From Marisa cornuarietis (Eukaryota; Mollusca; Gastropoda; Architaenioglossa; Ampullariidae), in the NCBI GenBank assembly GCA_004794655.1, contig SMMW01000575.1, positions 13,591,001 through 13,655,000 of the forward strand: a stretch of DNA of 64,000 nt, in the 5' to 3' direction. A program made the translations under genes and the position numbers. Below the pieces are notes generated by a model. That model ran no database searches. It was not told where the DNA came from and was given only the letters and a program-made list of their open reading frames with translations. Positions 25,501 through 36,900 of this stretch are shown here, piece after piece (position 1 is the stretch's first letter; every line of letters starts with the position of its first letter).

Positions 25501-27501
25501 TTATATCTTCGATTCCTCCCTCTCTTCTTTCTTGTTGTGTTCACTTTCTCTCTCTTGTCTCTCTTTCTGTATCTGTCTGCCTTTCACGTAAAGCGTATAA
25601 TATGCTGGTTGAGCTTCATAATAGAGGGAAAGCGTGTTGGGTGTCTGAAGTGCGTGTGCCTCAAGGTGTGCAAAACGATGGCGAATTTCTCGATGTCTTG
25701 CTGACTGACATAAACAAGACTGGCATCGTCGTGTTACAGAGAGCCCTAGGTTTAATGTGTATGCGAATTTTAAGTCGAAACTGCAGGTGGAACCTCATTT
25801 ATACTGTGTCAGCAACAAGGCTTTGAGAGACGATCTAATTAGAGTTCGAATATGAATATCTTGTCTAGAAGTCCACAAATACATATATACAACAGTCCTA
25901 CGCCAAATTTGAAATGCCATCTTTGCCGTACCTCACAAGACGATGAAAAACACCTACTTTTCCAATGCACTCAGCTTAAAGACTTATGATGCTGATTCCT
26001 GCCTTTAAAATATTCAACTTGCCAATCTGTCTTTACCTTGTCAGCCTTGATCAATAACACACCATTATTACCTGCCTAGCCAGATATATTTACCCCTGTT
26101 ATAAACGACGTAAAAACTATGTCAGTAGCTAAGCGAAGAAATATATTTTCATATCGTTATTGCTATTTTCTTTTGATGCAATTGTTTATGCAAACTTATA
26201 TTAACAGTTTTTATTTGAATTGTAATATTTTATCCTTAAAACTGTGAGAGCTGCGCTTACTTCCCACGCCGTTGAGGCCACACGGCCTAAGCAATAAATT
26301 TCATTCGTCCTTTTTGTATTTGTTTGCGTCTTCTTTCTTTCTCTCTCCTTCTCTCCCGTTCACGTATATATATATATGCACTTAACATACTATATCAGCT
26401 CGCTTTCGCATGTATGCTGTTACAAATTATGTTTTGAATGGATTTTTCAAACGTCTGAACAACAGCCTGTCAAAAATAAGAAACAGCTGCAGAGAGCTTG
26501 CCATCTGCATCTTCACTTGGAAATCTGATTTAAATCTAGGTATGGATTTGCTACACTGAGAAAGAGACAAGTGTTTCTTTGTCTTGTTGAGCTCTGTGGA
26601 GGGTGAACAAAATAAACCAATCTCCTAGAGAGGTTTACTACCTTTTTTTAAGGTAGCTTCTTCTCCCGAAAACGTTGAAAGCTAATTGCGACATCGACAT
26701 TCAGGTCGATTTTCAGATGCCTTGCAAATTAGGATGTTAATTCTTCGGATGCTTAGGACAATCACACGACAAACCGAGACGCTGCTGAAGAACCTTCACA
26801 TGCCGCAGTTTAGTCTTTTTTTTTCTTCTTTTGTATCGGAAAGAGACGTGGACCAGCTAGATTATCGATTCTTAGGAAGGTTTTCGTCGTCAGAGTGCAA
26901 AATTAGAGAAAAATTACAGGGAAACGTCACGTGATTTTTACGTCTAAATCTAGGTCCACTCTATCAGAACGCGAGAAATTGTTCCGTAAAAAATAGAGAA
27001 GTCTTAGTTTGATGAGAAGAAAGAATAAATCTAAGTGGGAGCCAAGAAAGTTCTAAAAAATGACACAATGTAGAGGATGGCAGCCAGCACGAACAAACTG
27101 GAAGACGTCACATGGGACAAACACGTGCACGGCGATGTCAAGGCGTCTCTGCGTGCGAATCCCTAGAATTCTAAGCCTTTATTTTGTTTTATATAAGAAC
27201 TACAAGAACATTTTTCCTTTTTCCAAATATGTAACCTTTTTTGTCTTTGTGAAGCCTTCCTAGTCTACAAAAGGCAGCCTTTTGCTTTACACGTCTTGTG
27301 AAGTTCTTTTTCATGTTTTTCGACCCTTGTTCCTGCTACGTCTTGAGGATTCATGTAATATTTGAAGTTTATGGAGCTTACGTAGTCTTGTCCGTGACAT
27401 CACGTTCATGCAAAATCCCGCCTTTTTTAAAAGTCGTTAGTTATTATCTACATGTTAACTGTCAGTTGGTCTTTTATAACCAACAGTTAACACATGTACA
27501 G

Positions 27502-27549
<48 letters not shown>

Positions 27550-30263
27550 CAACCTGATAATGATGCGTGGTCGAGCAAATGAATGTACGTTGCGAGAGGT
27601 GAGTAGCTTCCAGCTAGAACCTGGTTTAATATAACGGTTGCCTAGAGTTTATTCTTTGCTGATTTCAACGCGTTTTAATTATTTTTCCTCTGGATACTAG
27701 TGTTTCCTTTCCAAGTCACTTCTAACCTATCCTACGTTACTTCAAGTGCCAACGAATCAGAATATTCCCTATGCATATCACAAAGTAATGCTTAAACACA
27801 TACTTGTCTCTGCCGAATGACTACCATACATAGCACAATCGAGTCAACGAGAAACTCATTTTAAAACTTTACATCACTGCATTGAAGCTTATTTAGTGGT
27901 CATATAAGCCCCTTGACCTCCAGTGATCATAGTTACTTCATGCGTCATGTTGTGATACAGTCTACAGTGATTTACACGAAGCAGTCACGTGACTTCCCAA
28001 AGACTGTGGCTATTTAAACAGATAAAAATAACACTTCCTTCAAAATCACAACAAATAAGTTTAATGCGAAGACATTTGAGTCGCGAAATTTTACAGTCTG
28101 CAGCCTCAGCTCCTGTCCTATCCCCAGTCTCAGTCCCTCCGACTTACAACAGGGTTCAAAGCAAATGGTAATGCAACATCTTGCGATTAATAACGGCTTT
28201 AAGCTTCTCTAGAAGAATGGATGTTTTGACAGCTCACGGTCAGGGCGATTGATATGAATTCAATGCGAGAACTTAAGCGCAGACCCACGCTGTGTCGATC
28301 TGGCTCAGTCGACAGTGAAATCCATGGGATTTTCTAATCCGAATACTTCTAAACCGAATTAAAATCTTATTAATCTCTCGCAACCTCTCTAGGTCGAAAT
28401 GCTCCGAATTTTATTTGCAGCTTCAGAAAAAAACTGCAGCAAACAGGGGGGAAAATTTGCCTGTCTAACCGTGTTTTAAGGATGGAGTTTTTTAACATCC
28501 GAAATTGTGGCTTAGCGCAGATATTTCAAAATTCTTTAGTCATGCAGCATTCTAAAAGAAATAAACATTTTTTCAGAAACAATAATTAGTTCCTGGTGTC
28601 GTGGCCTCAAATGGACTGCTCATATGACTGACATTCAAATATGCGGTTAAATGTGCCGAAGAGTGTGAAGTACGTCCATGGCTCATTGTCCCTTCTAGCA
28701 GTGGCGGCGGCGGAAATAAGACGATATAATTCATACACGTTGCAGTTAATTCGTTTAATGAAACAACTCACTTTTTGTATCATACTCCAGATTCAAAGAA
28801 ATAGCCATGTGATTATACTTTATGCCTTCGTGGATGCGTGCGAATGTGTGTGTCTTTCTCACTCTCTCCACTGTCCACAGGGAGTCACACAAGAATGTTT
28901 TCGTTAAGCCTCCTACCGCTCTCTTTTTTTCATTAATGAGCTAGCGATGTAAGTGTCTATTAAAGGCAAGTACGTTATACAAATAGTTCCAAATACAATA
29001 GAAATTTTCTTGTTACTTTCTGCGGACAACATAGTATTATTCTGCAGTACTTTAATAGGCTTACATAACCAATTAAATAATCTACACAAAGAAGCTTACA
29101 GAGTTCAGTTCACAGCAAATCTAGAGAAAATTAATGTCATCGTCTTCAGAATAGGTGGCCACTTATCAGTAACAAAAACATGATTCTATGGAAGCGATAC
29201 GATACCTGTGACAAATTTATACAAATATTTAGGAATGATATAATGCCAAATTATTTACAATGTTTTCATTTTTTGAAGCCAATGGCAAACTCATTTTAAA
29301 ACTGTTTAGGTTTATGTATCATTTTCTTTGTCCCCATCAGGATGAATTCAAACAAAAAACAATGCTAATGTCATGTGTGTCTCTTTCTCTCCTTCTATAC
29401 CTGCCATTACCCTTCTACAACTCTTTCCCGGCGGTCCTCAAAGAGGGCACGCTATATAAGACAGCTGTTGTAAAGAGATGAATGACAAAGTTTGTTTCCT
29501 CTGTCAAGGCTGACCGTGCACGCTCGCTGTCCAATGCGCTTGTCCCGCTATCCCATGGACTCGGCTTTATGTCCCCTTTACGTCGGTAGCTGTGAGTATA
29601 CCTTTCATCCCACCTGTGTCACACAGCCCTGACTTTTCCTTTTCCTTTAACTTTGATTCCTATTCGTGTCCAGTCTTTCTTCAAGTTTTGAAAGTAGTTT
29701 TTTTTCATCTCAATTGGCGGTAGCAAAATCCTTTATTGTCTATCAATAAATAGGAAGATATATATTTTCCTGTCAGAATTAGAGCGCTCAATCTTTTCTT
29801 AGGAGTTTATGTTGGCTGTAAAAATAGACTTTCTCTACTGGCTAAAGAAACCAGTGATCACTTTAGAATATTTTTTTAAAAAGAAAAGCCAGCACGACAA
29901 GTAAAATGCTGTAAGCAACAGGAGTCATGGTGGCAAAAGACGGATTTTTCAGAGATTTACAGCTTTCTTCATCTAAAGATGTTCCTATGAGCTTACGTCA
30001 TTGTTTGGTCCTCTGATAGTCGGCTACACTACCAAAGACATCGTGTACCGCTGGCTGAAAGACGCTCCGGCTGTCGATGTTGACTCAGGGGTCATGTTGT
30101 CCCAGTTTGAGATCGGAGAGATAGAGGTGAAAAATATCACCAGGATGAACAGATTGGGTAACTTCCTCGCTCCTTTTCTTTCTCCTTCATCACTTGATTT
30201 ACTTTCTCACTACTAGGTGTCAGATCTGCGCTGGTCACACGTACGTGTGTGCTTGCGTGATCA

Positions 30264-30326
<63 letters not shown>

Positions 30327-30906
30327 GTTGTGCATGTATTCATGTGTGCTGTGACGTTTCAACACAATGTTTTATAAGGTCTTATGCCGTTCAGTTCTAG
30401 GTTTTCTTCATAACCATGGGCCAGTTGCACAACACGTTTCTAAACCTTAAAACTGTTCTAAAGAAGCAAAATCTCTTCTTAGCCATTTTGATGCATTGCA
30501 CAAGAACATACAAAATATTGTACTGACAGGACGGAAAGTCAGACTGAAACAACTTTGTCTTACTTAAAGCAGTTTTAGTTTTAAAAATTCTAAAATTAAG
30601 ATGTGCACTTTAAAGTATTTATCTAAAAAGAGTTAAGGCCTAAAAGTGTTTAAAATTAGAAATGTGTTGTGCAACTGGCCCCATAACTTTAAGTAAAACT
30701 TCTGAATCCTTGCAGGTGAGATCTCCATCCTAAGCGTGTACATCCATCTGAACCGCGCTGTTGGTTACTTCCTGCTGCAGACCTACGTCCCCAGCTACCT
30801 CATCGTCTGCCTCTCGTGGGTGTCCTTCTGGATCAACAGGGACGCCGCGCCGGCTAGAGTTCTCCTTGGTATATCTTCGTCATAGATGCACGTGGAATTC
30901 ATTGCT

Positions 30907-30955
<49 letters not shown>

Positions 30956-31018
30956 TCACTCACTCACTCACTCACTCACTCTCTGTCTCTCTCATCTCTC
31001 TCTTTTTATGTCGTTTTT

Positions 31019-31051
<33 letters not shown>

Positions 31052-33891
31052 GTCTCTTGGCCTGTTAAGAGGTCCCATGGCAAATGGCAAAACGATAAAG
31101 GGCGTCCTCTAATCTTTGTTACCTTACTTTCCTTAAGACTCTGTGGAGTTGGGTACCCATTTCTGACAGCTGTGTCGACTGGGGTAAGGTTGCTGCGCTA
31201 CATGAGTATCGAACAAGCGCTCCTCTGCGAGCTCTCTAAACACTCAATTACCCGCTTCCGCAAAGGTACATCTGTTTCGATATGTGTATAGACAATGGCG
31301 AATTCTAGAAAGTGCATTCCTTTACATAGAATTTGGTTGACATTCATGTATACAGAGGTCTTGCAAATGTTGGGACATGCATGGCCAGAGACAGCGATAC
31401 GCACAGAAATCTAACTTCATTCGTCCGCTCGTGGTTCGTTTTCTCAAGGCTCTTTAGAAGTGTCATGATACCTCACAGTTCCCTTTCATGATGAGCATAT
31501 CACAGTTCACCAGTCAGGAGGTGTCTTGGTATTGCACAGAACCCTAGTCTTAATGCGTCTTGGCTCGTCGTATTGTCTCCCAGTAACGTCTTCGTGGTTT
31601 ACATCTAAGGCGCCTCTATATTTGTTGGCCTCTTCATTTGTAGTGTTTGGGAGAATACCTTGACATCTCTGAGGAACCTTTTCAGGCAGTAGATATAAAA
31701 ATGACGCCTTACCTCGTAAATTCTGTAATTCAGGCACCAGTTTCAATAATTTAGACATGCCTCTGTCTCTAATACACTCTCACTCTTGCATCCCCTTAGA
31801 CAACAGGAATTCTTGGTGATTGGGCTATCTGAAGGACAGTATGTTCTATTTAGTGGCTCTGAGCACCTTTGGAAAGAGAGATTGTTTATAAAGCAATAGG
31901 GAACATCAATACATGGAGAAACTCCCAACGGGTAGACCTGTGGCCGAACAGGTGTCAAGTTCGGACAGTAAGACCCGAGACAGAGATCTGAACCCCGAAC
32001 TTTCACAGTATGTTGAGTTTCTGTTACCGCTGCGCTACCGGAAACCACAGAAGCAGCCATGCTTGAAAGGCTCTGCTGAATAGTGACACTTTTTTTATTA
32101 ATGTACTGATTAAAATAAGGCCCATAACACGAACAAATCCAGAATGAAACTTTGGCTACAGTATCGTCTGTAACAACTTTCACGAAGGGTGCCGTGTTTG
32201 CGCATGCTGCTAAATGTCTATTCATGTCCTGCTAGCTGGTTTGTAAAAAAAGAGTCTTGCTTTTGCTGTGGTAGCTCACAAAGTTCTTTACTGCCAGAGA
32301 GACAAATTAGCCACAGCCATTTTTTCTCTATATTTCATCGTGAAGATAGACTGCCAGATCCCGCTGTTCACAACTTACGACATCACTGACATTGCATAGG
32401 ACTGGTAATGGCACAGCTGTCACTGTCGTGTGCATATATCTTTCTTCGTGCAGTGAAGGTTTTTATGATGCTACACTATTAAATCAGTCTTGTAAGACTT
32501 TCCATTGCCCGTTCTGCCCTCCGCTGCTTATCTAAGGATTCTGCAGATATTTTTTCTTCTTTCTTCAAAATTCTTTTTTAATCATCTTTCTACAGCTTTC
32601 TCGATATTTTTCATCGGAAAATATATGGAACATTGCCACAAGATGTTATCTGCACTAAGATATTATTAAATTTATATCTTCGTATTTCTTTGATGAAATA
32701 TATAGCAACAGCTGCATGAGTCACTAGTTTTCACTCGCTTATTTCCAATATTCTACAGCGTGTACCCCAGGTTTTGCAAGCCACAAGAAACAGAACCTTC
32801 ATTGGGAAGCGGTCATGTCCAGTTTTTTTGACGTTGTTGATGTCAGTGCATATTTACAAATTCGTTTATAAAAACAACTATTCAGAAAAGAGCCTGGCAT
32901 TTTCCATACGACTATTTCATCGCGGCAAAATAGTATAGCGCTACACTTACATGCCTGTCGCATAGCCAATCATGTGCTGTATGCTGAGAAGAAATAGTGG
33001 CTCATTTTTTTATGAAAGTGTTTTTTCTTCATTTTATGTGTGACTCTCCTAAAGCACTGTCTGAAATTTATTCGCGATCCTTTCTCTATTGGTTTTTTTC
33101 CGATGTTAGTCATTAAACATTTATACTCATTTCTTTTCATTCTAGTTATACACAAAATAGGAAAAAAGTTTGCTTTTTAACAAAAACTCTTTGCTGCTTG
33201 TAGGTAGACATCAGTTTTAGGCAAAAAATTAGATCATGGAGTGAATGCCGCAAATGAATTTCGATTTATACAATGACATTCGTTTGCTGGTGCACCGCTA
33301 CTGGACGTTCCTAACTTTTCAGCGGAGTTCCGTCTGTCGCTAGTGTCTGTGCAATTCACTGTCTGCGCAATTTCCCACTTAGGTGTCCGATTTGTGCTGG
33401 TCATATGATTGATGGTTTTTGGCCCACGCATGGGTCGAAGGCAGAGGCGGAGCTCGGAAAAAAGCCGCATCGGGTCAGAAAGTTAATTGGAACAGCACAT
33501 CGTTCTGGGCAGGTCATTCATGACATCGCAGCTGGAGAAAGAGGGAAAAAATCCTGAAATTTCTTGGATAAGTCTTCGCAATCACGGAGAAACCAGACGT
33601 GGGTTTTAGCGCATGTCCAGCCGGTCTTGCAATTCTTGGCATAAGCTAACTACGACCTTTTAAAATTGCATCAATTTTGTTCGTCTCCTTGATGATATCA
33701 ACTTTCTAGGCAGACGTTGGTGAAGTTGAAGCGGTTTCTAGTGGTTTCCAATCTGCTGTGTCGTGTTGTTGCCATTAGGTTAATAGACTCAAAATGTCAT
33801 CCTATAATACAGACGTTTGAGAACGTTTGATAAACTTAAATTCAATATTGTCTTAATCTTCTGAAACCAAAATATGATACCCAGATAATTT

Positions 33892-33935
<44 letters not shown>

Positions 33936-36900
33936 AATCATCATCATCATCATCATCATCTTCTTCTTCTTCTTCTTCTTTATTATTATTATAATACTAG
34001 GGGCGACCACGATTCTTAGCTTGGCAGCCCTGGGGATCACCGTACGAGAAGGCCTACCCCGGGTACCATACGCCACAGCCCTGGATGTGTTCCACAACCT
34101 GTGTATGGTGTATTTAATGGCGGCTCTGATAGAGTATGCTGCTGTCAACTACTTCACCAAACTCATGCCCAAAGAAGGTGGCCTGGAAGACGATGAGGAC
34201 GAGGAGGAAGAGAAGGCGGAAGAAGTGAGTTGTATTCAGTCTGTCAAAGTCACGTTAAGTTTAACGCAAATTGCAGATAGAGCTTGGGTGGAAATAATGT
34301 GGGACCATCACGCGGGTGTAAAATACGTGAAGTGACTGGAAAGGAAAAGGATAAAATAAGTGTATTAGATTTAGTGTCAATCGGAGGTGGCTAAAATATG
34401 TATGTATGTAAACTCGTGCTCTAGACTACATTTATCCGCTTGTGAACAGGGTCAGTCTACCTTTGTACTGCGAAAGATTTCTTTCCCTTTCTTTTTCCCC
34501 ACCACCACCAATCCCTTCCCCAGTTATTAGTATCTAGTGTCTGGCTGCAAATTATGTTTTTCTTCACATATCATGTGAGTAGTGACTTATGCCTGCCGTT
34601 AAGGTGCGGAAATGACGTCATGAACTGCCTAACATCGTCACGCACATCAGTGGCCCGCCCATTGCCTTGCATCACTGAATAAGTCGCCGCCAGCCGACAC
34701 TTCAAATTGTCTCCTGCCATCTTCTTTACACCAGACGTCAGTTTACCGTTCTCGAATGGCTCAAATCCCACTTGGTCTGTGCAAACGAACGAACGAGGAG
34801 TTCTTGCTTTGGTAGCCAGGGACGGGGATGAAGGTTCGTTGTGGAAGCGAAAGTAAACAGCACAGCCGTGAGAGACTCTGCTAGAAAGGCCTTGTGTAGG
34901 ATGCTTCCAGCCACATGGCGTGCTATGCCACGATCTTTTGGAAGGCAATACCTCGGCGCTTGGTGAAGATAATTTGGCGTATTCCACGAGAAAAAAACAA
35001 CTCACTGGTATTGACAATTGATCGGAGGGATAGTGTGTGTGTGTGTGTGGAGGCGAGGTGGGAGGAAAAAGGAACCCGAGGCGAAGGAGAGACAGTAGCG
35101 GGTCCATTGTGGCGAGTAATGTGTTTGATTGCTAGCGTGAGAAAATAAAAAGCTACCTGAAAAAGGCACAATATTGTTTAGGCCGAAATCCTGGGCGTGA
35201 ACGTAACAATGTAAGGAAAAGACGCCCTCAGTAGGACAAGTAAAGGGTGGATTTATTCACATTTAATGTTTTGCGTTTGTAAACAACAAATAGCTGTCTT
35301 CGAAGATTCCTCTTTCTGATGCTATAAATGTGAGCATGTGACCAAAACTAGCAAGATAATTGATCCACCACCGTGCACTTGCAGCAGTTTTCATTTTCAG
35401 TCAATCAGCTCCTTGACCTCGTAAGACTAGAATTGTTACTAATGTTCTGACGTACTGAGGATAAGAAAGCGACTCTCTATGTACCTCCGTCCGTCAGTCC
35501 TCTGATGCTCAGTTGTTTTTTATGTTTAATTGTTCTTTTAAAAGTTCACATCAATGCAGAAGTCAGTCAGTATGTATGTATGTATGTATGTATGTAATTT
35601 GCGTCACATACTTTATTCTGTTGTTTATCACCCCTTGAAATGTGTCGAATGCCTTTTCAATAAAATATCAAATTTTTAAAGTCAAATTGTGTCCACTTTT
35701 AACTAGTCCTTTACTTTTTTCCCATTTTTCATTATCTTTCCTTTATTTATTCTCGATCTCTTAACTTGACTTACCCGCTTCCCTATTGCCATTCACATTT
35801 GCGCCCATTTTAAACATCAAATATAAAATGATAAAAACAGTGGTTATAAATTATAAAATCACATTTAGTATTAAACTGTAATTCATAGAACTGGTTTCTC
35901 TATCATTCAAAATGTAAAACACGTGAAATTATATTCAACATTCTTTTACTCAGGTGGCGTCTCTGATGCACGGTTTCCCTATTTCAGTATTCTCATTGCT
36001 CCAAGCAGAGGCCTAGTAGGTTTTGTTTGCAGAGTCTAATATCTTCGTGTAGGCTGCCAGTCTCGTTGTAAGAAGTTCAGGAGGTCTGCATAATGAATTT
36101 CATCCAGTCACTCAAGGCGAGGACGATATTGACCAGTTATTATCTGAAACCTCTTGATGTCGGACCCTGCGTCCAACCGATATTAGTCGGTGGCGCCGCG
36201 AACGTCGGGCTAACAAAAGCCTATTGCTACTCAACATTTAATGCTAATCAGACGATTAAATATTTGTGGGTGGGTCACATGCTTCTGCCGGTACACAGCA
36301 TTATAAAGTCAAACATCTGCGTGAACATTATGCAGCAGCTGATTCGGTCTTGGTGGCAAACAAATAAAATGTATATTTCATCTTAGGTTTGTGTTGTTTA
36401 TAAGTGCTTACTGATCTGTCACATGACAGGAATTTGCTCGTCTTTTCTAGTATGATGTGTGCAGTTGTTATCTTCCTGCGATGATGCAGATCATACACGT
36501 CAAACACCGATGTAGGTCCTCGTGCGCGTGTAACTTAATGAATGAGGCTTGCCGTTAAAAGTAGTACCCTCGTTTGAAAGATTAAACCCTACATCACGAC
36601 GCCCTGAAGGCTATGGGGTAGGGGGAAAACAGAACTTTAAAATCAAAGCTTTCAGAGAAACGCGTTGACAAACGTGTTCAGTTTTTGTATCCCAGTCATA
36701 CAGGATACAAACACAATAAACATTGTGTGCACGTTTGTTTAAAGTACTATGTTACACACCTAGCTCAGAGCATGGTACTTAGCAGAGTCTGTAAACAGCG
36801 TCATTTGCTGATCGAAGACATGGATGATGTCGGTCTCACTTTAAATCCCAACCGTGCTGTTAATCAAGCATGGGCTTTATGTTCACTAGAGCATTGGAGG

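Noticed and set aside
31743..32225. 160-codon - strand ORF, Cys-containing
   Set aside because: Crosses a tRNA-derived SINE and shows no conserved domain.
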